The position numbers and the translations under genes were made by a program. The notes under the pieces are model-generated. The model had not been told where the DNA came from. It made no database searches and saw only the letters and a program-made list of their open reading frames with translations. A DNA stretch of 64,000 nt, taken from positions 1,038,117 to 1,102,116 of the forward strand of contig NW_027478532.1 in NCBI RefSeq assembly GCF_051014685.1, in the 5' to 3' direction. Positions 36,859 through 49,604 of this stretch are shown here, in pieces. The stretch is from Ptiloglossa arizonensis (taxonomy: Eukaryota > Arthropoda > Insecta > Hymenoptera > Colletidae). Numbering within the stretch: position 1 is the stretch's first letter; each line of letters opens with the position of its first letter.

Positions 36859-37908
36859 ACACCGTTGTAATCGGGCGAGTTTCTACTTTCAGATGCAACA
36901 GAAATCATGCGGATTGGTTAATCCGTTCGCGAGATATGGCCGTTTGGATGTAAGAAACGCTTGAGAAACTCAAAATTTTCGCAGTTCTGATGCTCGAAAC
37001 GAATAACTAGAACGGCCTAGGGGAAAAGTGCGCATACCGTTGTAATCGGGCGAGTTTCTACTTTCAGAAGCAACAGAAATTTTGCGGATTGGTCAATCCG
37101 TTCGTGAGATATGGCAGTTTGGAGGTAAGAAACGCTTGAGAAACTCAAAATTTTCGCAGTTCTGATGCTCGAAACGAATAACTAGAACGGCCTAGGGGAA
37201 AAGTACGCACACCGTTGTAATCGGGCGAGTTTCTACTTTCAGATGCAACAGAAATCATGCGGATTGGTTAGTCCGTTCGCGAGATATGGCCGTTTGGATG
37301 TGAGAAACGCTTGAGAAACTCAAAATTTTCGCAGTTCTGATGCTCGAAACGAATAACTAGAACGGCCTAGGGGAAAAGTGCGCATACCGTTGTAATCGGG
37401 CGAGTTTCTAATTTCAGAAGCAACAGAAATTTTGCGGATTGGTCAATCCGTTCGTGAGATATGGCAGTTTGGAGGTAAGAAACGCTTGAGAAACTCAAAA
37501 TTTTCGCAGTTCTGATGCTCGAAACGAATAACTAGAACGGCCTAGGGGAAAAGTACGCACACCGTTGTAATCGGGCGAGTTTCTACTTTCAGATGCAACA
37601 GAAATCATGCGGATTGGTTAATCCGTTCGCGAGATATGGCCGTTTGGATGTAAGAAACGCTTGAGAAACTCAAAATTTTCGCAGTTCTGATGCTCGAAAC
37701 GAATAACTAGAACGGCCTAGGGGAAAAGTGCGCATACCGTTGTAATCGGGCGAGTTTCTACTTTCAGAAGCAACAGAAATTTTGCGGATTGGTCAATCCG
37801 TTCGTGAGATATGGCAGTTTGGAGGTAAGAAACGCTTGAGAAACTCAAAATTTTCGCAGTTCTGATGCTCGAAACGAATAACCAGAACGGCCTAGGGGAA
37901 AAGTACGC
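36859..37908. repeat. Second dimeric HOR q2-q1 array (350 bp, 3 copies)
   Basis: Six 175-bp monomers alternate q2 (36859, 37209, 37559) and q1 (37034, 37384, 37734). GGATGTGAGAAACG near 37308 and AACCAGAACGG at about 37880 repeat marks of the array at 32490-33714 at an offset of about 4.37 kb, so one array is a copy of the other. Private changes are GGTTAGTCC near 37268 and TTCTAATTTCAG near 37406. Confidence 0.85.
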
Positions 37909-38954
37909 ACACCGTTGTAATCGGGCGAGTTTCTACTTTCAGAAGCAACAGAAATTTTGCGGATTGGTCAATCCGTTCGTGAGATATGGCAGTTTGGAGG
38001 TAAGAAACGCTTTAGAAACTCAAAATTTTCGCAGTTTTATGCTCGAAACGAATAACTAGAACGACCCAGGGGTAAAGTGCGCATACCGTTGTAATCGGGC
38101 GAGTTTCTACTTTCAAATGCAACAGAAATTTTGCGGATTGATCAATCCGTTCGCGAGATATGGCAGTTTGGAGATAAGAAACGCTTTAGAAACTCGAAAT
38201 TTTCGCAGTTTTATGCTCGAAACGAATAACTAGAACGGCCCAGGGGAAAAGTGCGCATACCGTTGTAATCGGGCGAGTTTCTACTTTCAGATGCAACAGA
38301 AATTTTGCGGATTGGTCAATCCGTTCGCGAGATATGGCAGTTTGGAGGTAAGAAACGCTTGAGAAACTCAAAATTTTCGCAGTTCTGATGCTCGAAACGA
38401 ATGACTAGAACGGCCTAGGGGAGAAGTACGCGGACCGTTGTAATCGGGCGAGTTTCTACTTTCAGATGCAACAGAAGTCATGCGGATTGGTCAATCCGTT
38501 CGCGAGATATGGCAGTTTGGAGATAAGAAACGCTTTAGAAACTCAAAATTTTCGGAGTTTTATGCTCGAAACGAATAACTAGGACGGCCCAGGGGAAAAG
38601 TGCGCATACCGTTGTAATCGGGCGAGTTTCTACTTTCAAATGCAACAGAAATTTTGCGGATTGATCAATCCGTTCGCGAGATATGGCAGTTTGGAGATAA
38701 GAAACGCTTTAGAAACTCAAAATTTTCGCAGTTCTGATGCTCGAAACGAATAACTAGAACGGCCCAGGGGAAAAGTGCGCATACCGTTGTAATCGGGCGA
38801 GTTTCTACTTTCAAATGCAACAGAAATTTTGCGGATTGATCAATCCGTTCGCGAGATATGGCAGTTTGGAGATAAGAAACGCTTTAGAAACTCAAAATTT
38901 TCGGAGTTTTATGCTCGAAACGAATAACTAGGACGGCCCAGGGGAAAAGTGCGC
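37909..38954. repeat. Hybrid monomers joining dimer and 6-mer arrays
   Basis: The unit at 37909 starts like q2 (ACACCG) but continues as q1 (CAGAAGCAAC, CGTGAG) and ends as n2 (CTTTAG, GCAGTTTTATG, AACGACCCAGGGGTAAAG). An m1 follows, then a unit with GGTCAATCC, GAATGACTAG and GTACGCGGACC, an agtcatg/m6 hybrid, and m5 and m6 units leading to m1 at 38955. Each is built from known types joined inside the monomer, the expected product of unequal exchange or gene conversion. Confidence 0.75.
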
Positions 38955-40526
38955 ATACCGTTGTAATCGGGCGAGTTTCTACTTTCAAATGCAACAGAAA
39001 TTTTGCGGATTGATCAATCCGTTCGCGAGATATGGCAGTTTGGAGATAAGAAACGCTTTAGAAACTCGAAATTTTCGCAGTTTTATGCTCGAAACGAATA
39101 ACTAGAACGGCCCAGGGGAAAAGTGCGCATACCGTTGTAATCGGGCGAGTTTCTACTTTCAGATGCAACAGAAATTTTGCGGATTGATCGATCCGTTCGC
39201 GAGATATGGCAGTTTGGAGATAAGAAACGCTTGAGAAACTCAAAATTTTCGCAGTTCCGATGCTCGAAACGAATAACTAGAACGGCCTAGGGGAAAAGTG
39301 CGCATACCGTGGTAATCGGGCGAGTTTCTACTTTCAGATGCAACAGAAATCATGCGGATTGGTTAATCCGTTCGCGAGATATGGCCGTTTGGATGTAAGA
39401 AACGCTTGAGAAACTCAAAATTTTCGCAGTTCTGATGCTCGAAACGAATAACTAGAACGGCCCAGGAGAAAAGTGCGCATACCGTTGTAATCGGGCGAGT
39501 TTCTACTTTCAAATGCAACAGAAATTTTGCGGATTGATCAATCCGTTCGCGAGATATGGCAGTTTGGAGATAAGAAACGCTTTAGAAACTCGAAATTTTC
39601 GCAGTTCTGATGCTCGAAACGAATAACTAGAACGGCCCAGGGGAAAAGTGCGCATACCGTTGTAATCGGGCGAGTTTCTACTTTCAAATGCAACAGAAAT
39701 TTTGCGGATTGATCAATCCGTTCGCGAGATATGGCAGTTTGGAGATAAGAAACGCTTTAGAAACTCAAAATTTTCGCAATTCTGATGCTCGAAACGAATA
39801 AATAGAACGGCCCAGGGGAAAAGTGCGCATACCGTTGTAATCGGGCGAGTTTCTACTTTCAAATGCAACAGAAATTTTGCGGATTGATCAATCCGTTCGC
39901 GAGATATGGCAGTTTGGAGATAAGAAACGCTTTAGAAACTCGAAATTTTCGCAGTTTTATGCTCGAAACGAATAACTAGAACGGCCTAGGGGAAAAGTGC
40001 GCATACCGTTGTAATCGGGCGAGTTTCTACTTTCAGAAGCAACAGAAATTTTGCGGATTGGTCAATCCGTTCGTGAGATATGGCAGTTTGGAGGTAAGAA
40101 ACGCTTGAGAAACTCAAAATTTTCGAAGTTCTGATGCTCGAAACGAATGACTAGAACGGCCTAGGGGAGAAGTACTCATACCGTTGTAATCGGGCGAGTT
40201 TCTACTTTCAGATGCAACAGAAATCATGCGGATTGGTCAATCCGTTCGCGAGATATGGCAGTTTGGAGGTAAGAAACGCTTTAGAAACTCAAAATTTTCG
40301 CAGTTTTATGCTCGAAACGAATAACTAGAACGACCCAGGGGTAAAGTGCGCATACCGTTGTAATCGGGCGAGTTTCTACTTTCAAATACAACAGAAATTT
40401 TGCGGATTGGTCAATCCGTTCGCGAGATATGCCAGTTTGGAGGTAAGAAACGCTTGAGAAACTCAAAATTTTCGCAATTCTGATGCTCGAAACGAATAAA
40501 TAGAACGGCCCAGGGGAAAAGTGCGC
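38955..40526. repeat. Nine-monomer run m1-m3, m4/m5 hybrid, m6', n4, n1-n3
   Basis: m1 38955, m2, m3 (CCGTGGTAATC at 39305), then a unit at 39479 with CTCGAAATTTTCGCAGTTCTGATG that fuses the m4 left part to the m5 right part, m6' (39654, GCAATTCTGATG and AATAAATAG), n4 (39829), n1 (40003), n2 and n3. From 39479 it parallels 14149 at an offset of 25,330 bp. Confidence 0.82.
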
Positions 40527-42620
40527 ATACCGTTGTAATCGGGCGAGTTTCTACTTTCAAATGCAACAGAAATTTTGCGGATTGATCAATCCGTTCGCGA
40601 GATATGGCAGTTTGGAGATAAGAAACGCTTTAGAAACTCGAAATTTTCGCAGTTTTATGCTCGAAACGAATAACTAGAACGGCCCAGGGGAAAAGTGCGC
40701 ATACCGTTGTAATCGGGCGAGTTTCTACTTTCAGATGCAACAGAAATTTTGCGGATTGATCGATCCGTTCGCGAGATATGGCAGTTTGGAGATAAGAAAC
40801 GCTTGAGAAACTCAAAATTTTCGCAGTTCCGATGCTCGAAACGAATAACTAGAACGGCCTAGGGGAAAAGTGCGCATACCGTTGTAATCGGGCGAGTTTC
40901 TACTTTCAGATGCAACAGAAATCATGCGGATTGGTTAATCCGTTCGCGAGATATGGCCGTTTGGATGTAAGAAACGCTTGAGAAACTCAAAATTTTCGCA
41001 GTTCTGATGCTCGAAACGAATAACTAGAACGACCCAGGAGAAAAGTGCGCATACCGTTGTAATCGGGCGAGTTTCTACTTTCAAATGCAACAGAAATTTT
41101 GCGGATTGATCAATCCGTTCGCGAGATATGGCAGTTTGGAGATAAGAAACGCTTTAGAAACTCGAAATTTTCGGAGTTTTATGCTCGAAACGAATAACTA
41201 GAACGGCCCAGGGGAAAAGTGCGCATACCGTTGTAATCGGGCGAGTTTCTACTTTCAAATGCAACAGAAATTTTGCGGATTGATCAATCCGTTCGCGAGA
41301 TATGGCAGTTTGGAGATAAGAAACGCTTTAGAAACTCAAAATTTTCGCAGTTCTGATGCTCGAAACGAATAACTAGAACGGCCCAGGGGAAAAGTGCGCA
41401 TACCGTTGTAATCGGGCGAGTTTCTACTTTCAAATGCAACAGAAATTTTGCGGATTGATCAATCCGTTCGCGAGATATGGCAGTTTGGAGATAAGAAACG
41501 CTTTAGAAACTCAAAATTTTCGGAGTTTTATGCTCGAAACGAATAACTAGGACGGCCCAGGGGAAAAGTGCGCATACCGTTGTAATCGGGCGAGTTTCTA
41601 CTTTCAAATGCAACAGAAATTTTGCGGATTGATCAATCCGTTCGCGAGATATGGCAGTTTGGAGATAAGAAACGCTTTAGAAACTCGAAATTTTCGCAGT
41701 TTTATGCTCGAAACGAATAACTAGAACGGCCCAGGGGAAAAGTGCGCATACCGTTGTAATCGGGCGAGTTTCTACTTTCAGATGCAACAGAAATTTTGCG
41801 GATTGATCGATCCGTTCGCGAGATATGGCAGTTTGGAGATAAGAAACGCTTGAGAAACTCAAAATTTTCGCAGTTCCGATGCTCGAAACGAATAACTAGA
41901 ACGGCCTAGGGGAAAAGTGCGCATACCGTTGTAATCGGGCGAGTTTCTACTTTCAGATGCAACAGAAATCATGCGGATTGGTTAATCCGTTCGCGAGATA
42001 TGGCCGTTTGGATGTAAGAAACGCTTGAGAAACTCAAAATTTTCGCAGTTCTGATGCTCGAAACGAATAACTAGAACGGCCCAGGAGAAAAGTGCGCATA
42101 CCGTTGTAATCGGGCGAGTTTCTACTTTCAAATGCAACAGAAATTTTGCGGATTGATCAATCCGTTCGCGAGATATGGCAGTTTGGAGATAAGAAACGCT
42201 TTAGAAACTCGAAATTTTCGGAGTTTTATGCTCGAAACGAATAACTAGAACGGCCCAGGGGAAAAGTGCGCATACCGTTGTAATCGGGCGAGTTTCTACT
42301 TTCAAATGCAACAGAAATTTTGCGGATTGATCAATCCGTTCGCGAGATATGGCAGTTTGGAGATAAGAAACGCTTTAGAAACTCAAAATTTTCGCAGTTC
42401 TGATGCTCGAAACGAATAACTAGAACGGCCCAGGGGAAAAGTGCGCATACCGTTGTAATCGGGCGAGTTTCTACTTTCAAATGCAACAGAAATTTTGCGG
42501 ATTGATCAATCCGTTCGCGAGATATGGCAGTTTGGAGATAAGAAACGCTTTAGAAACTCAAAATTTTCGGAGTTTTATGCTCGAAACGAATAACTAGGAC
42601 GGCCCAGGGGAAAAGTGCGC
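40527..42620. repeat. Two consecutive 6-mer HORs (2 x 1047 bp)
   Basis: Intact m1-m6 units at 40527-41573 and 41574-42620 match those at 15197-17290 at +25,330 bp. A private GAACGACCCAGGAG in m3 near 41029 marks the first copy. The following monomer at 42621 is a hybrid: its left half is GATCAAT type and its right half (GGAGGTAAG, CTTTAG, GCAGTTTTATG, AACGACCC) is n2. Confidence 0.87.
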
Positions 42621-43667
42621 ATACCGTTGTAATCGGGCGAGTTTCTACTTTCAAATGCAACAGAAATTTTGCGGATTGATCAATCCGTTCGCGAGATATG
42701 GCAGTTTGGAGGTAAGAAACGCTTTAGAAACTCAAAATTTTCGCAGTTTTATGCTCGAAACGAATAACTAGAACGACCCAGGGGTAAAGTGCGCATACCG
42801 TTGTAATCGGGCGAGTTTCTACTTTCAAATACAACAGAAATTTTGCGGATTGGTCAATCCGTTCGCGAGATATGCCAGTTTGGAGGTAAGAAACGCTTGA
42901 GAAACTCAAAATTTTCGCAATTCTGATGCTCGAAACGAATAAATAGAACGGCCCAGGGGAAAAGTGCGCATACCGTTGTAATCGGGCGAGTTTCTACTTT
43001 CAAATGCAACAGAAATTTTGCGGATTGATCAATCCGTTCGCGAGATATGGCAGTTTGGAGATAAGAAACGCTTTAGAAACTCGAAATTTTCGGAGTTTTA
43101 TGCTCGAAACGAATAACTAGAACGGCCCAGGGGAAAAGTGCGCATACCGTTGTAATCGGGCGAGTTTCTACTTTCAAATGCAACAGAAATTTTGCGGATT
43201 GATCAATCCGTTCGCGAGATATGGCAGTTTGGAGATAAGAAACGCTTTAGAAACTCAAAATTTTCGCAGTTCTGATGCTCGAAACGAATAACTAGAACGG
43301 CCCAGGGGAAAAGTGCGCATACCGTTGTAATCGGGCGAGTTTCTACTTTCAAATGCAACAGAAATTTTGCGGATTGATCAATCCGTTCGCGAGATATGGC
43401 AGTTTGGAGATAAGAAACGCTTTAGAAACTCAAAATTTTCGCAATTCTGATGCTCGAAACGAATAAATAGAACGGCCCAGGGGAAAAGTGCGCATACCGT
43501 TGTAATCGGGCGAGTTTCTACTTTCAAATGCAACAGAAATTTTGCGGATTGATCAATCCGTTCGCGAGATATGGCAGTTTGGAGATAAGAAACGCTTTAG
43601 AAACTCGAAATTTTCGCAGTTTTATGCTCGAAACGAATAACTAGAACGGCCTAGGGGAAAAGTGCGC
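42621..43667. repeat. n2-hybrid, n3 and mixed m units
   Basis: Six monomers: the m/n2 hybrid at 42621, n3 (42795), an m4-like unit (42970, CTCGAAATTTTCGGAGTTTTATG), m5 (43144), m6' (43319, ending AATAAATAG) and n4. They lead into the 9-mer duplication. No unique sequence is present. Confidence 0.78.
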
Positions 43668-46462
43668 ATACCGTTGTAATCGGGCGAGTTTCTACTTTCA
43701 GAAGCAACAGAAATTTTGCGGATTGGTCAATCCGTTCGTGAGATATGGCAGTTTGGAGGTAAGAAACGCTTGAGAAACTCAAAATTTTCGAAGTTCTGAT
43801 GCTCGAAACGAATGACTAGAACGGCCTAGGGGAGAAGTACTCATACCGTTGTAATCGGGCGAGTTTCTACTTTCAGATGCAACAGAAATCATGCGGATTG
43901 GTCAATCCGTTCGCGAGATATGGCAGTTTGGAGGTAAGAAACGCTTTAGAAACTCAAAATTTTCGCAATTCTGATGCTCGAAACGAATAACTAGAACGGC
44001 CCAGGGGAAAAGTGCGCATACCGTTGTAATCGGGCGAGTTTCTACTTTCAGATGCAACAGAAATTTTGCGGATTGATCGATCCGTTCGCGAGATATGGCA
44101 GTTTGGAGATAAGAAACGCTTGAGAAACTCAAAATTTTCGCAGTTCCGATGCTCGAAACGAATAACTAGAACGGCCTAGGGGAAAAGTGCGCACACCGTT
44201 GTAATCGGGCGAGTTTCTACTTTCAGATGCAACAGAAATCATGCGGATTGGTTAATCCGTTCGCGAGATATGGCCGTTTGGATGTAAGAAACGCTTGAGA
44301 AACTCAAAATTTTCGCAGTTCTGATGCTCGAAACGAATAACTAGAACGGCCCAGGAGAAAAGTGCGCATACCGTTGTAATCGGGCGAGTTTCTACTTTCA
44401 AATGCAACAGAAATTTTGCGGATTGATCAATCCGTTCGCGAGATATGGCAGTTTGGAGATAAGAAACGCTTTAGAAACTCGAAATTTTCGGAGTTTTATG
44501 CTCGAAACGAATAACTAGAACGGCCCAGGGGAAAAGTGCGCATACCGTTGTAATCGGGCGAGTTTCTACTTTCAAATGCAACAGAAATTTTGCGGATTGA
44601 TCAATCCGTTCGCGAGATATGGCAGTTTGGAGATAAGAAACGCTTTAGAAACTCAAAATTTTCGCAGTTCTGATGCTCGAAACGAATAACTAGAACGGCC
44701 CAGGGGAAAAGTGCGCATACCGTTGTAATCGGGCGAGTTTGTACTTTCAAATGCAACAGAAATTTTGCGGATTGATCAATCCGTTCGCGAGATATGGCAG
44801 TTTGGAGATAAGAAACGCTTTAGAAACTCAAAATTTTCGGAGTTTTATGCTCGAAACGAATAACTAGGACGGCCCAGGGGAAAAGTGCGCATACCGTTGT
44901 AATCGGGCGAGTTTCTACTTTCAAATGCAACAGAAATTTTGCGGATTGATCAATCCGTTCGCGAGATATGGCAGTTTGGAGATAAGAAACGCTTTAGAAA
45001 CTCAAAATTTTCGCAATTCTGATGCTCGAAACGAATAAATAGAACGGCCCAGGGGAAAAGTGCGCATACCGTTGTAATCGGGCGAGTTTCTACTTTCAAA
45101 TGCAACAGAAATTTTGCGGATTGATCAATCCGTTCGCGAGATATGGCAGTTTGGAGATAAGAAACGCTTTAGAAACTCGAAATTTTCGCAGTTTTATGCT
45201 CGAAACGAATAACTAGAACGGCCTAGGGGAAAAGTGCGCATACCGTTGTAATCGGGCGAGTTTCTACTTTCAGAAGCAACAGAAATTTTGCGGATTGGTC
45301 AATCCGTTCGTGAGATATGGCAGTTTGGAGGTAAGAAACGCTTGAGAAACTCAAAATTTTCGAAGTTCTGATGCTCGAAACGAATGACTAGAACGGCCTA
45401 GGGGAGAAGTACTCATACCGTTGTAATCGGGCGAGTTTCTACTTTCAGATGCAACAGAAATCATGCGGATTGGTCAATCCGTTCGCGAGATATGGCAGTT
45501 TGGAGGTAAGAAACGCTTTAGAAACTCAAAATTTTCGCAATTCTGATGCTCGAAACGAATAACTAGAACGGCCCAGGGGAAAAGTGCGCATACCGTTGTA
45601 ATCGGGCGAGTTTCTACTTTCAGATGCAACAGAAATTTTGCGGATTGATCGATCCGTTCGCGAGATATGGCAGTTTGGAGATAAGAAACGCTTGAGAAAC
45701 TCAAAATTTTCGCAGTTCCGATGCTCGAAACGAATAACTAGAACGGCCTAGGGGAAAAGTGCGCATACCGTTGTAATCGGGCGAGTTTCTACTTTCAGAT
45801 GCAACAGAAATCATGCGGATTGGTTAATCCGTTCGCGAGATATGGCCGTTTGGATGTAAGAAACGCTTGAGAAACTCAAAATTTTCGCAGTTCTGATGCT
45901 CGAAACGAATAACTAGAACGGCCCAGGAGAAAAGTGCGCATACCGTTGTAATCGGGCGAGTTTCTACTTTCAAATGCAACAGAAATTTTGCGGATTGATC
46001 AATCCGTTCGCGAGATATGGCAGTTTGGAGATAAGAAACGCTTTAGAAACTCGAAATTTTCGGAGTTTTATGCTCGAAACGAATAACTAGAACGGCCCAG
46101 GGGAAAAGTGCGCATACCGTTGTAATCGGGCGAGTTTCTACTTTCAAATGCAACAGAAATTTTGCGGATTGATCAATCCGTTCGCGAGATATGGCAGTTT
46201 GGAGATAAGAAACGCTTTAGAAACTCAAAATTTTCGCAGTTCTGATGCTCGAAACGAATAACTAGAACGGCCCAGGGGAAAAGTGCGCATACCGTTGTAA
46301 TCGGGCGAGTTTCTACTTTCAAATGCAACAGAAATTTTGCGGATTGATCAATCCGTTCGCGAGATATGGCAGTTTGGAGATAAGAAACGCTTTAGAAACT
46401 CAAAATTTTCGGAGTTTTATGCTCGAAACGAATAACTAGGACGGCCCAGGGGAAAAGTGCGC
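43668..46462. repeat. 9-mer HOR (1572 bp): one full and one partial copy
   Basis: Copy 1 at 43668-45239 has n1, n2h, m2, m3, m4, m5, m6, m6' and n4; six B and three A monomers give 1572. n2h begins as n2 (ATCATGCGGATTGGTCAAT, CTTTAG) and ends GCAATTCTGATG like n3. Copy 2 starts at 45240 and keeps seven monomers to 46462, after which m1 replaces m6'. Differences between copies include ACACCG near 44193 and GAGTTTGTAC near 44737 in copy 1 only. Confidence 0.87.
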
Positions 46463-48731
46463 ATACCGTTGTAATCGGGCGAGTTTCTACTTTCAAATGC
46501 AACAGAAATTTTGCGGATTGATCAATCCGTTCGCGAGATATGGCAGTTTGGAGATAAGAAACGCTTTAGAAACTCGAAATTTTCGCAGTTTTATGCTCGA
46601 AACGAATAACTAGAACGGCCCAGGGGAAAAGTGCGCATACCGTTGTAATCGGGCGAGTTTCTACTTTCAGATGCAACAGAAATTTTGCGGATTGATCCAT
46701 CCGTTCGCGAGATATGGCAGTTTGGAGATAAGAAACGCTTGAGAAACTCAAAATTTTCGCAGTTCCGATGCTCGAAACGAATAACTAGAACGGCCTAGGG
46801 GAAAAGTGCGCATACCGTGGTAATCGGGCGAGTTTCTACTTTCAGATGCAACAGAAATCATGCGGATTGGTTAATCCGTTCGCGAGATATGGCCGTTTGG
46901 ATGTAAGAAACGCTTGAGAAACTCAAAATTTTCGCAGTTCTGATGCTCGAAACGAATAACTAGAACGGCCCAGGAGAAAAGTGCGCATACCGTTGTAATC
47001 GGGCGAGTTTCTACTTTCAAATGCAACAGAAATTTTGCGGATTGATCAATCCGTTCGCGAGATATGGCAGTTTGGAGATAAGAAACGCTTTAGAAACTCG
47101 AAATTTTCGGAGTTTTATGCTCGAAACGAATAACTAGAACGGCCCAGGGGAAAAGTGCGCATACCGTTGTAATCGGGCGAGTTTCTACTTTCAAATGCAA
47201 CAGAAATTTTGCGGATTGATCAATCCGTTCGCGAGATATGGCAGTTTGGAGATAAGAAACGCTTTAGAAACTCAAAATTTTCGCAGTTCTGATGCTCGAA
47301 ACGAATAACTAGAACGGCCCAGGGGAAAAGTGCGCATACCGTTGTAATCGGGCGAGTTTCTACTTTCAAATGCAACAGAAATTTTGCGGATTGATCAATC
47401 CGTTCGCGAGATATGGCAGTTTGGAGATAAGAAACGCTTTAGAAACTCAAAATTTTCGCAATTCTGATGCTCGAAACGAATAAATAGAACGGCCCAGGGG
47501 AAAAGTGCGCATACCGTTGTAATCGGGCGAGTTTCTACTTTCAAATGCAACAGAAATTTTGCGGATTGATCAATCCGTTCGCGAGATATGGCAGTTTGGA
47601 GATAAGAAACGCTTTAGAAACTCGAAATTTTCGCAGTTTTATGCTCGAAACGAATAACTAGAACGGCCTAGGGGAAAAGTGCGCATACCGTTGTAATCGG
47701 GCGAGTTTCTACTTTCAGAAGCAACAGAAATTTTGCGGATTGGTCAATCCGTTCGTGAGATATGGCAGTTTGGAGGTAAGAAACGCTTGAGAAACTCAAA
47801 ATTTTCGAAGTTCTGATGCTCGAAACGAATGACTAGAACGGCCTAGGGGAGAAGTACTCATACCGTTGTAATCGGGCGAGTTTCTACTTTCAGATGCAAC
47901 AGAAATCATGCGGATTGGTCAATCCGTTCGCGAGATATGGCAGTTTGGAGGTAAGAAACGCTTTAGAAACTCAAAATTTTCGCAGTTTTATGCTCGAAAC
48001 GAATAACTAGAACGACCCAGGGGTAAAGTGCGCATACCGTTGTAATCGGGCGAGTTTCTACTTTCAGATGCAACAGAAATCATGCGGATTGGTTAATCCG
48101 TTCGCGAGATATGGCCGTTTGGATGTAAGAAACGCTTGAGAAACTCAAAATTTTCGCAGTTCTGATGCTCGAAACGACTAACTAGAACGGCCCAGGAGAA
48201 AAGTGCGCATACCGTTGTAATCGGGCGAGTTTCTACTTTCAAATGCAACAGAAATTTTGCGGATTGATCAATCCGTTCGCGAGATATGGCAGTTTGGAGA
48301 TAAGAAACGCTTTAGAAACTCGAAATTTTCGGAGTTTTATGCTCGAAACGAATAACTGGAACGGTCCAGGGGAAAAGTGCGCATACCGTTGTAATCGGGC
48401 GAGTTTCTACTTTCAAATGCAACAGAAATTTTGCGGATTGATCAATCCGTTCGCGAGATATGGCAGTTTGGAGATAAGAAACGCTTTAGAAACTCAAAAT
48501 TTTCGCAGTTCTGATGCTCGAAACGAATAACTAGAACGGCCCAGGGGAAAAGTGCGCATACCGTTGTAATCGGGCGAGTTTCTACTTTCAAATGCAACAG
48601 AAATTTTGCGGATTGATCAATCCGTTCGCGAGATATGGCAGTTTGGAGATAAGAAACGCTTTAGAAACTCAAAATTTTCGGAGTTTTATGCTCGAAACGA
48701 ATAACTAGGACGGCCCAGGGGAAAAGTGCGC
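46463..48731. repeat. m1-m6', n4-n1-n2, m3-m6 run
   Basis: m1 (46463), m2 (private GATCCATCC near 46694), m3 (CCGTGGTAATC at 46812), m4, m5, m6' (47336), n4 (47511), n1 (47685) and n2 (47860) are followed at 48034 by m3 in the place of n3, with private CGAAACGACTAAC. m4, m5 and m6 then lead to m1 at 48732. AACTGGAACGGTCCAGG near 48355 is private and extends a spurious plus-strand frame. The CCGTGG marks at 46812 and 49082 are 2270 bp (13 monomers) apart. Confidence 0.82.
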
Positions 48732-49604
48732 ATACCGTTGTAATCGGGCGAGTTTCTACTTTCAAATGCAACAGAAATTTTGCGGATTGATCAATCCGTT
48801 CGCGAGATATGGCAGTTTGGAGATAAGAAACGCTTTAGAAACTCGAAATTTTCGCAGTTTTATGCTCGAAACGAATAACTAGAACGGCCCAGGGGAAAAG
48901 TGCGCATACCGTTGTAATCGGGCCAGTTTCTACTTTCAGATGCAACAGAAATTTTGCGGATTGATCGATCCGTTCGCGAGATATGGCAGTTTGGAGATAA
49001 GAAACGCTTGAGAAACTCAAAATTTTCGCAGTTCCGATGCTCGAAACGAATAACTAGAACGGCCTAGGGGAAAAGTGCGCATACCGTGGTAATCGGGCGA
49101 GTTTCTACTTTCAGATGCAACAGAAATCATGCGGATTGGTTAATCCGTTCGCGAGATATGGCCGTTTGGATGTAAGAAACGCTTGAGAAACTCAAAATTT
49201 TCGCAGTTCTGATGCTCGAAACGAATAACTAGAACGGCCCAGGAGAAAAGTGCGCATACCGTTGTAATCGGGCGAGTTTCTACTTTCAAATGCAACAGAA
49301 ATTTTGCGGATTGATCAATCCGTTCGCGAGATATGGCAGTTTGGAGATAAGAAACGCTTTAGAAACTCGAAATTTTCGGAGTTTTATGCTCGAAACGAAT
49401 AACTAGAACGGCCCAGGGGAAAAGTGCGCATACCGTTGTAATCGGGCGAGTTTCTACTTTCAAATGCAACAGAAATTTTGCGGATTGATCAATCCGTTCG
49501 CGAGATATGGCAGTTTGGAGATAAGAAACGCTTTAGAAACTCAAAATTTTCGCAGTTCTGATGCTCGAAACGAATAACTAGAACGGCCCAGGGGAAAAGT
49601 GCGC
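48732..49604. repeat. 6-mer HOR m1-m5 (sixth monomer belongs to next block)
   Basis: m1 (48732), m2 (private GGGCCAG near 48923), m3 (CCGTGGTAATC at 49082), m4 and m5 lead to m6 at 49605; the whole unit 48732-49778 is 1047 bp. The split at 49605 reflects the start of the large duplication, not a change in the repeat. Confidence 0.82.

Noticed and set aside
48243..48530. 95-aa plus-strand open frame (also 35-280 and 223-444)
   Set aside because: It reads two satellite monomers in tandem; AACTGG in place of the AACTAG stop at one private site explains its length. No evidence of coding.
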